From Asticcacaulis taihuensis (lineage in GTDB: Bacteria > Pseudomonadota > Alphaproteobacteria > Caulobacterales > Caulobacteraceae), in assembly GCF_900100255.1 (NCBI RefSeq), contig NZ_FMTS01000006.1, forward strand, positions 62,001 through 126,000: a DNA stretch of 64,000 nucleotides, written 5' to 3'. The position numbers and the translations under genes are program-made. How positions within the stretch are numbered: the first letter of the stretch is position 1; each line of letters starts with the position of its first letter. The notes under the pieces are model-generated. The model ran no database searches, was not told the origin of the DNA, and saw only the letters and a list, made by a program, of their open reading frames with translations. Of the stretch, positions 28,014 to 36,830 are shown piece by piece.

Positions 28014-28307
28014 ATACGCTAATTTTTCGCCAGAGTCAAAAAATTAACCAGATGAGAGCCTGTTTCAGGTAAATTTTGTCTTAATACCGGCGATCTCACT
28101 TTGAATTAGTGAGCCCTGATTCTTCGCTTTCCGGATAAACCCTTATCATTATCCAATATCAATTTTTTGTGTGCAACCAAGGCGACGCTGCGGTGCAGCA
28201 TAGATCAGCCTGCATTACCTGTAAGGTGCTTTTAAATACTCAGCACCAATATCCGGGATGCGCCGATACTCAATATTGCAAAGCAACAGAAAAGGTGCCG
28301 GCAGCAA

Positions 28308-29513
28308 TCAGTTTGCGGCAGCCTTTCGGATAAACGGCACCTTCAGGGTCAGATAAGTGCCGGCACGCCACAGCCATTCCAGGGGGCCGTAAAGGAAGCC
28401 CTTGAACCACAGATGGGCGAAGACGACCTGGATGATAAAGGCCGGAATAGCGATCAGCACGGCGGTGGATTGCAGCATGGTAGCGTGCAGGCCCAGGCCG
28501 AAACTGTAGAAGACCGGCACGAAGATGACCGATTGCAGCACATAGAGCGTCAGGGTCATGCGGCCGGTCGGCGCCAGCAGGTTCAGCAGGCCGTGAGCGA
28601 AGCCGTAATAGAGGCACAGGAAGCCCATCATCAGTACGGTCATCAGGCTAAGATCAAACCAGCCGGAGAGCATGGTATCCCACAGGCTGCGTGGCATGAA
28701 TATCGTCTCGGAGGTCGGCATCAGACCCACCAGCACAGGTTTGCCATAGGACAGGCCGATGGCGCAGAGTCCGGCTATGGCCAGAACGGTGAGGCGGAAG
28801 CGTATAAAGCGCTGCGGCTGGCTGAAGAAGTGGATGCGGCCAAGCACCATGCCGATCAATGACAGACCCAAAATCTGGCTGAGGCGGCCGGACTCATACA
28901 TGAAGGACCACTTGAAGGGGTGGCCGTCCACCCAGTTCATGCGCATGGTTTCCACGAGGCTCTTGCCGGTGAGATAGGCTTCCGGCGTGGCGGCGGTCCA
29001 GAAACCTGGCGCCTTGTTCGCCCAGGCGGCGCCATTCAGCGCGCTGATGATCTGGAAAATCTGGATCGGTTGCAGCAGGAAGAAGACGCCAAACGCGATC
29101 AGCAGCGCATTTGACTTCACGCGGTAGAAGGGTACGAGGAAGACCCCCATCAGGGCCAGCACTTCCAGCACATCGCCGCGATACCACAGGCCGTGAATGA
29201 TGCCGATCAGGCCAAGCAGGGCCAGCCGCCACAGGAAACGAACGGTAAAATCGACCCCGCGTTTGGCGGCGCGGTCCATGATGATGAAGAAGGACACGCC
29301 GAAGCACAGGGCCAGCAGCGAAAACGACTTGCCGGCGAAGGTGGTGAAGATGATGTTGTGCCACAGAAGTTGCGTCGGGTCAGTGGCCGGGTGCGCCCAG
29401 TAGAGTTCATAAAGCTCCGGCATGTGAACCAGGAAAAGGCCCATCAGGGCAAAGCCGCGCAGGGCATCCAGCCCCTCCATGCGAGGCACGAAATCCGGTT
29501 TCAGCGCAGCCAT
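28308..29513 (-). CDS. DUF418-family polytopic membrane protein
   Basis: The 401-residue protein has roughly ten hydrophobic segments. The opening RMEGLDALRGFALMGLFLVH is the DUF418/heparan-alpha-glucosaminide acyltransferase-like start, and the C-terminal GRMTLTLYVLQSVIFVPVFY and LYGPLEWLWRAGTYL are DUF418 hallmarks. The family is thought to be acyltransferase-related, but no substrate is known. I chose ATG at 29513 because GGGGG lies five bases before it on the minus strand; longer starts would run into the rbfA promoter region. Confidence 0.8.
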   Translation of the reverse strand: MAALKPDFVPRMEGLDALRGFALMGLFLVHMPELYELYWAHPATDPTQLLWHNIIFTTFAGKSFSLLALCFGVSFFIIMDRAAKRGVDFTVRFLWRLALLGLIGIIHGLWYRGDVLEVLALMGVFLVPFYRVKSNALLIAFGVFFLLQPIQIFQIISALNGAAWANKAPGFWTAATPEAYLTGKSLVETMRMNWVDGHPFKWSFMYESGRLSQILGLSLIGMVLGRIHFFSQPQRFIRFRLTVLAIAGLCAIGLSYGKPVLVGLMPTSETIFMPRSLWDTMLSGWFDLSLMTVLMMGFLCLYYGFAHGLLNLLAPTGRMTLTLYVLQSVIFVPVFYSFGLGLHATMLQSTAVLIAIPAFIIQVVFAHLWFKGFLYGPLEWLWRAGTYLTLKVPFIRKAAAN

Positions 29514-29606
29514 GTTTACCCCCGCTATAAGTATGGTTTTTTCCTGCATAGCGCAGGAACTGCATTTTTGAATAGAAAAATCAGCAAAAACGCCTATATG
29601 GACCGG

Positions 29607-30068
29607 ATGAAACGTTCCTTTAAAGACAAGCATCACGGCCGCGCGCCGGCCGAACTGGGGCCGTCCCAGCGCCAGTTGCGCGCCGGCGAACTGGTGCGCC
29701 ACGCCCTGGTCGAAATCCTGCGTGAAGAAGAGATTCATGACGAGGCGCTGCACAATGTCTCGATCACGGTCACCGAAGTGCGGTGTTCGCCGGATCTGCG
29801 TCATGCGACCGTGTTTGTCGAGCCGCTCGGCGCGGGCCTTGGCGGCGTGACCATCACGAAAGAGCAGATCGGCCCGGCCGTCGATGCCCTGAACCGGCAT
29901 TCGAAATTCCTGCGCGGCATCCTGGGCAAGCATATCGAGATGAAGTTCACGCCCGATCTGCGCTTCCTGCATGACGAGAGCTTCAATGAAGCGGCGCGGA
30001 TTGATGCGCTATTCATGCGCCCGGATATCGCCCGTGATTTGCATCACGATGATGAGGACGAAGAATAA
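29607..30068 (+). CDS. rbfA: Ribosome-binding factor A
   Basis: The 153-residue KH-fold protein has GPSQRQLRAGELVRHALVEI, SITVTEVRCSPDLRHATVFV and GKHIEMKFTPDLRFLHDESF, all RbfA signatures, with an acidic tail. It binds the 16S 5' helix and assists 30S maturation in the cold. I chose ATG 29607 with GGAC upstream; an in-frame ATG at 29598 is possible. In many alphaproteobacteria rbfA directly follows infB; here 3.6 kb of unrelated genes separate them. Confidence 0.92.
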   Translation: MKRSFKDKHHGRAPAELGPSQRQLRAGELVRHALVEILREEEIHDEALHNVSITVTEVRCSPDLRHATVFVEPLGAGLGGVTITKEQIGPAVDALNRHSKFLRGILGKHIEMKFTPDLRFLHDESFNEAARIDALFMRPDIARDLHHDDEDEE

Positions 30069-30076
30069 GTAAGATA

Positions 30077-30216
30077 CCCCACCACCACGCCCTTTGGGCG
30101 CGGTCCCCCTCCCCAGTAAACTGGGGAGGTACAAGATTTTGCTTTCTTATACCTCCCCGACTTGTCGGGGAGGGGGACCGCACGACGCGCGGAGCGCTAG
30201 ATGCGGTGGTGGGGTT
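30077..30216. repeat. Nested 140-bp palindromic repeat between rbfA and truB
   Basis: The outer arms ACCCCACCACC (30077-30087) and GGTGGTGGGGT (about 30206-30216) enclose a perfect 15-bp pair, GCGGTCCCCCTCCCC (30101-30115) with GGGGAGGGGGACCGC (about 30168-30182). Each inner arm forms its own mini-hairpin (CTCCCCAGT-AA-ACTGGGGAG and CCTCCCCGAC-TT-GTCGGGGAGG). This build is typical of interspersed intergenic elements of alphaproteobacteria. Confidence 0.85.
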
Positions 30217-30243
30217 TCTTGCTTCCTTCACATTGGAGGCCAC

Positions 30244-31194
30244 TTGGCACGTAAGAAAAAAGGCGAAGCGATCCACGGCTGGATCTGTTTCGACAAACCG
30301 CTCGAAATGACCTCGACCTCGGCGGTCGGCAAGATCCGCTGGCTGTTTCAGGCGCAGAAGGCTGGCCATGCCGGCACGCTCGATCCGCTGGCCACCGGCA
30401 TCCTGCCGATTGCACTCGGCGAAGCGACCAAGACCGTCCCCTACCTGATGGAAGCCGACAAGGTCTACAGCTTCACCATCACCTTCGGCCGCACGACCGA
30501 TAGTTACGACGCCGAAGGCCGCACCATCATTGAATCTGATGCTCGCCCCACCAAAAAGGCCATCGAAGCCGTCCTTCCCCAGTTTATCGGCCTGATCGAA
30601 CAGGTGCCGCCGGCCTTTTCCGCCATCAAGGTCGATGGCAAGCGCGCCTATGACCTGGCCCGCGAAGGCGTCGAGGTCGAACTGAAAGCCCGCGAGATCG
30701 AGGTCTTCGACCTGGCGCTCGATGCGTTTGACACCGAGACCGCCAGTTTCACCCTTCATTGCGGTAAGGGCACCTATGTCCGTTCCATCGCCCGTGACCT
30801 GTGCCTGGAGCTGGGCGTCTGCGGCCACGTCACCACCTTGCGTCGTGAGGCGGTCGGTGCGTTTGATACAAAAGACTCAATAACACTGGAAAAGCTTGAG
30901 GAATTAGTGCATAGAGGCGCCCATCTTGAGGCTTTGCTTGGCGTAGAGACGGCACTGGACGACATCCCGGGCCTGCCTGTGACGCAAGACGAGGCCGCAA
31001 GATTGAAGCAGGGACGTGACCTTGCCCTTCTGCCCCGTCAGATTGAACCTTTGAAAGCGGCTCTGAAAGCCCGTCTCGATGACGGCTATCACGAGTTCCC
31101 CGATACGGTTCAGGCGGTGTTTAACGGCCAGGTTCTCGCTCTGTGCGAACTGCGTGGCGGGATACTTCATCCCTCGCGTCTTTTAAACCTATAG
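30244..31194 (+). CDS. truB: tRNA pseudouridine-55 synthase
   Basis: The 316-residue enzyme makes the T-loop pseudouridine 55. Motif I with the catalytic Asp is seen in [40 protein letters not shown] and [13 protein letters not shown] follow. The start appears to be TTG at 30244, directly after a GGAGG; the open frame upstream lies in the palindromic repeat and is not protein. It is followed by rpsO after 22 bases, as in most bacteria. Confidence 0.94.
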   Translation: MARKKKGEAIHGWICFDKPLEMTSTSAVGKIRWLFQAQKAGHAGTLDPLATGILPIALGEATKTVPYLMEADKVYSFTITFGRTTDSYDAEGRTIIESDARPTKKAIEAVLPQFIGLIEQVPPAFSAIKVDGKRAYDLAREGVEVELKAREIEVFDLALDAFDTETASFTLHCGKGTYVRSIARDLCLELGVCGHVTTLRREAVGAFDTKDSITLEKLEELVHRGAHLEALLGVETALDDIPGLPVTQDEAARLKQGRDLALLPRQIEPLKAALKARLDDGYHEFPDTVQAVFNGQVLALCELRGGILHPSRLLNL

Positions 31195-31216
31195 CTTCTC
31201 AATAAGGAGAAACCCG

Positions 31217-31486
31217 ATGTCGATTACTGCTGATCGTAAGACAGAAGTCATCAAGACCCACGCTCGTACCGCCAATGACACCGGCGGCGCCGAAGTGCAA
31301 ATCGCTATCCTCTCGGAACGCATTGCCAACCTGACCGAGCACTTCAAGGAACACAAGAAGGACAACCACAGCCGCCGCGGCCTCCTGAAAATGGTGTCGC
31401 AGCGTCGTCGCCTTCTCGACTACCTGAAGAACCGTCACGCCGACCGTTACGCGGCGATCATCGAAACCCTCGGCCTGCGCCGCTAG
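31217..31486 (+). CDS. rpsO: 30S ribosomal protein S15
   Basis: The 89-residue protein is standard S15: [40 protein letters not shown] and [10 protein letters not shown] are the 16S-binding helices. AAGGAG precedes the ATG. It binds 16S helices 20-22 early in assembly. A terminator follows, then the pnp leader, the conserved rpsO-pnp order. Confidence 0.98.
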   Translation: MSITADRKTEVIKTHARTANDTGGAEVQIAILSERIANLTEHFKEHKKDNHSRRGLLKMVSQRRRLLDYLKNRHADRYAAIIETLGLRR

Positions 31487-31499
31487 GTTTTGCGACTAC

Positions 31500-31533
31500 C
31501 AAGGGCTTGGGAATTCTCTCAAGCCCTTGTTCT
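31500..31533 (+). terminator. Terminator after rpsO
   Basis: CAAGGGCTTG (31500-31509) and CAAGCCCTTG (31520-31529) form a 10-bp perfect stem, followed by TTCT. Confidence 0.8.
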
Positions 31534-31677
31534 ATATCTGGACTGCTCGCCATACCGGCGATTTATACACCCCGGCCGAATAATTTGGCCTGCTTATACA
31601 CCCGCAAGGAACCGTTCTTTGCTTACACGCTGGGCTATACATAAACGCCCATTACACGCGCCGCTCCGATAGCGGCA

Positions 31678-31707
31678 GACGCCGACGGCATGGGGCCGGT
31701 TGGCGTC
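31678..31707 (+). promoter_or_regulatory. Leader stem-loop ahead of pnp
   Basis: GACGCC (31678-31683) pairs with GGCGTC (31702-31707), with an inner CGGC/GCCG pair, ending 17 bases before the pnp ATG. A smaller stem GCCGCT/AGCGGC (31660-31676) precedes it. In enterobacteria pnp autoregulates through an RNase III-cut leader hairpin; that this one does so is inference. Confidence 0.45.
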
Positions 31708-31724
31708 AGAACGAAAGAAACGAA

Positions 31725-33977
31725 ATGTTCGATATCAAAAGAAAATCCATCGATTGGGCTGGTCGCAAGTTCACGCTGGAAACGGGCCGCGTTGCCCGTC
31801 AGGCCGACTCGGCCGTGCTGGCCACCTACGGTGAGACCACCGTCCTGGCCACCGTCGTTTACGCCCGTAAGCCGAAGCCCGGTCAGGACTTCTTCCCGCT
31901 GACCGTCAACTATCAGGAAAAGACCTTCGCCGCCGGCAAGATCCCCGGTGGTTATTTCAAGCGCGAAGGCCGTCCTTCGGAAAAGGAAACCCTGGTTTCG
32001 CGCCTGATCGACCGTCCGATCCGCCCGCTGTTCGTCAAGGGCTTCAAGAACGAAGTGCAGGTTGTCTGCACCGTCCTGTCGCACGACATGGAAAATGATC
32101 CCGATATCGTCGCCATGGTCGCGGCCTCCGCTGCCCTGACCTTCTCCGGCGTGCCGTTCATGGGCCCGATCGGCGGCGCCCGCGTCGGTGTGATCGATGG
32201 CGAATACGTCCTGAACCCGACCCTCGACCAGATGAAGGAATCGGAACTCGATCTCGTCGTCGCCGGTACGCAGGACGCGCTGATGATGGTGGAATCGGAA
32301 GCCAAGGAACTCTCGGAAGACAAGATGCTGGGCGCCCTGATGTTCGCGCACCGCGGTATGCAGCCGATGATCGACGCCATCATCGAAATGGCCGAACACG
32401 TCGCCAAGGAACCGTTCGACTTCGAAGCCGAAGACTTCTCGGGCATTGTCGCCGACATCAAGAAGCTGGTTGGCCAGGATATCCGCGACGCCTACACCAT
32501 CCAGGAAAAGCACCCGCGCCATGAAGCCGTTGGCGCCGCCAAGTCCAAGGCCGCCGAAGCGCTCGTCGTCTCGGAAGCCAATCCGAACGGTGTTGACGCC
32601 GCCAAGTTCGGCGCCGCCTTCAAGGAATGCGAAGCCGAAGTCCTGCGTCGCGACATCATCGAGCACGGCAAGCGCGTTGACGGCCGTGCCGTCGACAAGG
32701 TCCGCTCGATCGTTTCGGAAGTCGGTATCCTGCCGCGCACCCACGGTTCGGCCCTGTTCACCCGCGGTGAAACCCAGGCCCTGGTCGTCGCCACCCTCGG
32801 CACCGGCGATGACGAGCAGTTCATCGACGCCCTGGAAGGCACGTACAAGGAGAAGTTCCTCCTGCACTATAACTTCCCTCCGTATTCGGTTGGCGAAACT
32901 GGCCGTATGGGTTCGCCCGGCCGCCGCGAAATCGGCCACGGCAAGCTGGCCTGGCGCGCGGTCCGTCCGATGCTCCCGGCTGCGGAAGACTTCCCCTATA
33001 CGATCCGTCTGGTCTCGGAAATCACCGAGTCGAACGGCTCCTCCTCGATGGCGACCGTCTGTGGCTCGTCGCTGGCCCTGATGGACGCCGGCGTGCCGCT
33101 GAAGTCGCCGGTTTCGGGTATCGCCATGGGCCTCATCCTTGAGCCGTCCGGCGAATACGCCATCCTGTCCGACATCCTGGGTGACGAAGATCACCTCGGC
33201 GACATGGACTTCAAGGTGGCCGGTTCGGCCAACGGCATCACCTCGCTGCAAATGGACATCAAGGTGGCCGGCATCACCGAGGAAATCATGACCAAGGCGC
33301 TGCGTCAGGCAAACGCCGGCCGTCTGCATATCCTTGGCGAAATGAACAAGGCCATCTCCGGTGCCCGTGAAGAACTGGGCGAGTTCGCCCCGAAGATCGA
33401 AACCATCAAGATCGCCACGGACAAGATCCGCGAAGTGATCGGCACCGGCGGCAAGGTCATCCGCGAGATCGTCGAAAAGACGGGCGCGAAGATCGACATC
33501 GCCGACGACGGCACGATTAAGATCGCGGCTTCCGAGCAGGCCAAGATCGATGCCGCGCGCGACTGGATCAAGTCCATCGCCTCGGAGCCGGAAGTCGGCG
33601 CCATCTACAAGGGCAAGGTCGTGAAGGTCGTCGATTTCGGCGCGTTCGTGAACTTCTTCGGCGCCAAGGACGGCCTGGTCCACATCTCGCAAATTCGCGC
33701 GGAAAAGGTCGCCAAAACCTCGGACGTCCTGAACGAAGGTGACGAAGTGAAGGTGAAATTCCTGGGCTTCGACGATCGTGGCAAGACCAAGCTTTCCATG
33801 AAGGTGGTCGATCAGGAAACCGGCGAGGACCTGACCGAGAAGCTGGAAGCCGAGCGTGCTGAACGCGCCGCTGCCCGTGCGGCGGCTGGTGAAGAGCCGG
33901 AGCTGGAAACGGCTGAAGGTGGCGAACGTGAGGGCGGTGACCGTCCGCGCCGCCCGCGCCGCCCGCGTAGAGACTAA
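31725..33977 (+). CDS. pnp: Polyribonucleotide nucleotidyltransferase (PNPase)
   Basis: The 750-residue 3'-5' exoribonuclease shows two RNase PH domains ([20 protein letters not shown] and [19 protein letters not shown]), the helical linker, a KH domain ([20 protein letters not shown]) and an S1 domain ([20 protein letters not shown]). A Glu/Arg-rich tail, where RNase E or other partners may bind, ends it. It degrades mRNA phosphorolytically in the degradosome. Codon use is highly biased, as expected of a highly expressed gene. Confidence 0.97.
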   Translation: MFDIKRKSIDWAGRKFTLETGRVARQADSAVLATYGETTVLATVVYARKPKPGQDFFPLTVNYQEKTFAAGKIPGGYFKREGRPSEKETLVSRLIDRPIRPLFVKGFKNEVQVVCTVLSHDMENDPDIVAMVAASAALTFSGVPFMGPIGGARVGVIDGEYVLNPTLDQMKESELDLVVAGTQDALMMVESEAKELSEDKMLGALMFAHRGMQPMIDAIIEMAEHVAKEPFDFEAEDFSGIVADIKKLVGQDIRDAYTIQEKHPRHEAVGAAKSKAAEALVVSEANPNGVDAAKFGAAFKECEAEVLRRDIIEHGKRVDGRAVDKVRSIVSEVGILPRTHGSALFTRGETQALVVATLGTGDDEQFIDALEGTYKEKFLLHYNFPPYSVGETGRMGSPGRREIGHGKLAWRAVRPMLPAAEDFPYTIRLVSEITESNGSSSMATVCGSSLALMDAGVPLKSPVSGIAMGLILEPSGEYAILSDILGDEDHLGDMDFKVAGSANGITSLQMDIKVAGITEEIMTKALRQANAGRLHILGEMNKAISGAREELGEFAPKIETIKIATDKIREVIGTGGKVIREIVEKTGAKIDIADDGTIKIAASEQAKIDAARDWIKSIASEPEVGAIYKGKVVKVVDFGAFVNFFGAKDGLVHISQIRAEKVAKTSDVLNEGDEVKVKFLGFDDRGKTKLSMKVVDQETGEDLTEKLEAERAERAAARAAAGEEPELETAEGGEREGGDRPRRPRRPRRD

Positions 33978-33983
33978 TGGTGT

Positions 33984-34058
33984 GAAGGGGCCTGTGGCCC
34001 CTTCGTCTTTATCTTTAAAAAAGCCTGCCATCCCTTTTGAGGGGTGGCAGGCTTTTTT
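33984..34058 (+). terminator. Tandem terminators after pnp
   Basis: GAAGGGGCC-TGT-GGCCCCTTC (33984-34004) is followed by GTCTTT, and a second element pairs AAAAAAGCCTGCCA (34017-34030) with TGGCAGGCTTTTTT (34045-34058), a strong A-stem-T bidirectional terminator. Confidence 0.9.
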
Positions 34059-34079
34059 AATGCAAGGTGAGGGGTCGCC

Positions 34080-34112
34080 ATGGCTTGCGAACGCTGTACG
34101 TTCGCAAGCCAT
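34080..34112. repeat. Perfect 14-bp inverted repeat
   Basis: ATGGCTTGCGAACG (34080-34093) and CGTTCGCAAGCCAT (34099-34112) pair perfectly around CTGTA. It lies between the pnp terminators and the immunity-like gene, has no T-tract, and is not a copy of the other hairpin families in this window. Confidence 0.7.
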
Positions 34113-34195
34113 GCCCACGCCCCTTAACTCGACAGCGTGCGTAGCAACATCGGTTTTCTTTTGGCAAAGCGGATCAATCCGGGTAGCTTGGGAAC

Positions 34196-34894
34196 ATGCT
34201 CAAATGGCTTCCAAAACCGATTTACAATCTCTGGCGCCGGTATTTTGGCACCTATACTCTTGATGATCCCCGCCCTATCAAGGTGGAAGCGCCTTATACC
34301 TATTACCTGCCATCACAGGACAGGTTGAACGATGTGCAGATTGGGGACCACGTCCAACTGCTTTTTCGCAGCATTCCTCACGGTCTGAAGTATGGCATTG
34401 AGCGGATGTGGGTAGAAGTCACATTCATAGAGAGCGAGCATTGTAAGGGCAGGCTTCTGAATAGACCCTTCGATACGCCGCAACTTAAAGCTGGCGCAGA
34501 GGTGTATTTTCACCGTTTTCATATCATTGATATTACAACCGACCGTGAGCTACCAGAAGAAACGGTGCAGCCTCAATACTGGGACCGCTGTCTGGTCGAT
34601 CAATGTGTTTTGGATAAGGAGCAACCCGTCTATTATATCTATCGTGAAGAACCAGATATGGCGCAGGAAGGCGACAAATATCCGGACAGCGGCTGGCGCA
34701 TTCGTGGCGACTATCGCAATGTTAGCGACGACGAGTTTGAAGCGCGCAAACACCAATATATCGCTTTGGGTAAAGTTCTGAATGCCGATGATAGCTGGAT
34801 ACATCTGATCGATTCACCGATAGGATCGGCTTTTATGAAAAACTTTGAAACTGGCATTTATGAACCCCATGACCGAGTCCCCTCAGACGATTAG
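34196..34894 (+). CDS. DUF2314-like plus DUF2185 (Imm33-type) protein
   Basis: The 232-residue soluble protein has two recognisable parts. Residues about 45-115 (GDHVQLLFRSIPHG, ERMWVEVTFIESEHCKGRL, FHRFHIIDI) resemble DUF2314. Residues about 155-225 (YPDSGWRIRGDY, LNADDSWIHLIDSPIGSAFM) match DUF2185, which occurs as immunity protein family 33 in polymorphic-toxin loci. No toxin gene is adjacent, so an immunity role is not supported by context. Base composition is lower in GC than the neighbours, hinting at transfer. The end overlaps the start of the next reading frame by 26 bases. Confidence 0.7.
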   Translation: MLKWLPKPIYNLWRRYFGTYTLDDPRPIKVEAPYTYYLPSQDRLNDVQIGDHVQLLFRSIPHGLKYGIERMWVEVTFIESEHCKGRLLNRPFDTPQLKAGAEVYFHRFHIIDITTDRELPEETVQPQYWDRCLVDQCVLDKEQPVYYIYREEPDMAQEGDKYPDSGWRIRGDYRNVSDDEFEARKHQYIALGKVLNADDSWIHLIDSPIGSAFMKNFETGIYEPHDRVPSDD

Positions 34895-34997
34895 CGACCA
34901 AATCCTTGACCGAAATGCGGTGCTTCTCCTGGCGAATAAGGGCGAGCCCGTTACTTGGTCGGATGCGAACTCGACGAGGTCGACCTATCCGATGTGA
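34869..34997 (+). pseudogene. Displaced N-terminal segment of the pentapeptide-repeat gene (probable frameshift)
   Basis: ATG 34869 opens a 42-codon frame reading TISDQILDRNAVLLLANKGE and then running to a TGA at 34995. Up to about 34954 it reads as a natural lead-in to the pentapeptide protein; moving into the neighbouring frame there gives ANKGEPVT followed by LVGCELDEVDLSDV without a break. One missing base near 34950-34957 would explain the split. Whether this is a real mutation or a sequencing error cannot be told from the sequence. Confidence 0.6.
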
Positions 34998-35554
34998 TCC
35001 TTAATGGCTGGGTGTTCGATCAGTGCCTGTTCCGCAAGGCCAAGTTTGTCAGCGCCAGGCTGGAGGCTGCGCAGTTTATCACCTGCAAGGGCGCGCACGC
35101 CGATTTCACCAGCGCCGATCTGGCCGAATCCCGTTTCACCGCCTGCGATTTCAACAACAGCAAGTTTCGCGGGGCCACGGTTTCGCAGGCGCAGTTCCGC
35201 CGCTGCAAGCTGACCGGCGCCAATTTCAATGATGCCAAGGCGCTCGATGTCCTCTTCGAGGAAACCCGCCTCAACGACGCCAAGCTGCGCAATTTCGCCT
35301 TCAACAAGCAGACCCTGAAATCGCTCGACCTGACCAATGCCGAGCTTCAGCGCTGCGATTTCCGCGGCGTGACCTTCGAGGATTGTTCCCTGCGCGATGC
35401 CATCCTGACCGATGCGCGTTTTGAGGGCGCCGACCTGCGCGGCACCGATATCGGTGGGGTCCGTCTGGAAGACGCCCGCCGCTTCAAGGGCGCGACTATT
35501 TCCCGTGCCCAGGCAGCGGAGTTACTATCTGAACTCGGTCTGCATGTCCGGTAA
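34955..35554 (+). CDS. Pentapeptide-repeat protein (main part)
   Basis: The 199 residues consist almost entirely of A(D/N)LxX-type pentapeptide units (ADFTSADLAESRFTACDF, GANFNDAKALD, GADLRGTDIGGVRLEDA), which fold into a right-handed quadrilateral beta-helix. Some members mimic DNA and protect gyrase; most have no known role. The only start in this frame is TTG 34955, with no ribosome site, while a sensible N-terminus lies in another frame just upstream, so the gene is probably frameshifted. Its stop directly abuts the convergent cysH stop. Confidence 0.8.
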   Translation: MVGCELDEVDLSDVILNGWVFDQCLFRKAKFVSARLEAAQFITCKGAHADFTSADLAESRFTACDFNNSKFRGATVSQAQFRRCKLTGANFNDAKALDVLFEETRLNDAKLRNFAFNKQTLKSLDLTNAELQRCDFRGVTFEDCSLRDAILTDARFEGADLRGTDIGGVRLEDARRFKGATISRAQAAELLSELGLHVR

Positions 35555-36301
35555 TTAAATCCCGTCACCGCCATAGATCGGGTTGTGGATGCCGCACTCG
35601 ACCTTTTCCGAATCTGCCCAGCGGCCGGAACGCGCGTCTTCGCCGGCGGCCACCGGCTTGGTGCAGGTAAAGCAGCCGATCGACGGGAACCCCTGCTCGA
35701 CCAGTGGATGCGGCGGCAGGTCATGGTTCTTGAAATAGGCGTCTATATCCTCCGCCGTCCAGGTGGCCAGCGGATTGACCTTGAAGTGCTTACCATCGAA
35801 TTCGACGATCGGCAGCCTGGTCCGCGTGGCGCTCTGGTGGCGCTTGCGGCCAGAAATCCAGGCGCCGTAGCCTTCCATGTAACGGTTCAGCGGCCGCACC
35901 TTACGCAGGTCGCAGCACTGATCGGGATTGGTGCGCCACAAGGTATTCTTGCTGTCTTCCGTGCTGGCTTCATCCGCGTCGGCTTTCAGATTGACCAGGT
36001 TGGTCAGGCCGAGCTTTGCCACCAGCTCATCGCGGTACTGGAGGGTCTGGAAGAAATGGCGGTCGGTATCAAGGAAGATGACCGGCAGGTTGGGCTCGAT
36101 CTGCGCCACCATATGCAACAGCACGGCGGAATCGGCGCCAAAGGACGACGACAGGGTGATATCGCCGACAAATTCTTCCTGAATGGCCTTTTGCAGGATT
36201 TCCAGCGCGGTCAGGTGTTCCCAGGCCGCACTCAGGGCTTCGGCGCGCAATGAACCGTGCGTCTTCTTTTGGTCTTTCAGTATGTCGATCAGGATCGTCA
36301 T
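35555..36301 (-). CDS. cysH: Adenylyl-sulfate (APS/PAPS) reductase with [4Fe-4S] cluster
   Basis: The 248-residue enzyme reduces activated sulfate to sulfite with thioredoxin. The PP-loop-like SSSFGADSAVLLHM, the cluster cysteines in DQCCDLRKV and GCFTCTKPV, and the catalytic Cys in EKVECGIH are all visible. The two Cys pairs place it in the iron-sulfur-containing class that usually accepts APS. It is the last gene of the cysG-DUF2849-cysI-DUF934-cysH operon. The 13 bases between it and the DUF934 gene fit cotranscription. Confidence 0.94.
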   Translation of the reverse strand: MTILIDILKDQKKTHGSLRAEALSAAWEHLTALEILQKAIQEEFVGDITLSSSFGADSAVLLHMVAQIEPNLPVIFLDTDRHFFQTLQYRDELVAKLGLTNLVNLKADADEASTEDSKNTLWRTNPDQCCDLRKVRPLNRYMEGYGAWISGRKRHQSATRTRLPIVEFDGKHFKVNPLATWTAEDIDAYFKNHDLPPHPLVEQGFPSIGCFTCTKPVAAGEDARSGRWADSEKVECGIHNPIYGGDGI

Positions 36302-36314
36302 AACGGGAATATTC

Positions 36315-36830
36315 CTAGCCCTCGGCGGCGTGCCTTAGAGCCCATACGGGGCGCTTGTCGTCCGCCGCCCCTTGATAAAATACACTGAAACGGGATTTGG
36401 CCGCTTCAATAGCCTGTGCCGGGTCCTTGTCCTTGACGAGGAACTCATCGAAGCCACAGCGCAGCATCTGGAACAACTGGTCGCGCAGCACGTCGCCGAC
36501 CGCGCGGATGACGTGGCTGTAGCCGGCTTCGCGCAGGATGCGGGCAGTCGAATAACCACGGCCATCGCGGTAGCCGGGGAAGGCCACTTCTACGAGCGTG
36601 ATTTTCTCGATGAAGGGCAGCAGAAGCCGCACATCGTCGCCCGGATTGATACGGACGCCGTAATGTCCGTTCAGGCCGTCGAGTTCGCGCAGGGCGCGGG
36701 CGAAACCGAGGACATAGGGACCATCCACGCCGGTGGTGTCCTCGTCGGCCAGCAGGGTCCAGCCATCGGGGATGATCTCGCCATCATTAGTGACCAGTTG
36801 CGCCTCATGAGAGGAATTAAGCGGGCTCAT
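36315..36830 (-). CDS. DUF934 protein of sulfate assimilation
   Basis: The 171-residue protein has the DUF934 core DVRLLLPFIEKITLVEVAFP, GRGYSTARILREAGYSHVIR and LRDQLFQMLRCGFDEFLVKD. It is found almost always beside cysI/cysH in Proteobacteria and is proposed to help sulfite reduction; its biochemical role is not established. The start ATG at 36830 overlaps the cysI end by 14 bases; the longer open frame upstream is antisense-like sequence inside cysI. Confidence 0.88.
   Translation of the reverse strand: MSPLNSSHEAQLVTNDGEIIPDGWTLLADEDTTGVDGPYVLGFARALRELDGLNGHYGVRINPGDDVRLLLPFIEKITLVEVAFPGYRDGRGYSTARILREAGYSHVIRAVGDVLRDQLFQMLRCGFDEFLVKDKDPAQAIEAAKSRFSVFYQGAADDKRPVWALRHAAEG

Noticed and set aside
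31635-34118. 827-codon minus-strand frame opposite pnp
   Set aside because: It covers pnp and its terminators, has His/Asp/Gly-rich antisense-like composition and no motif; a shadow frame.
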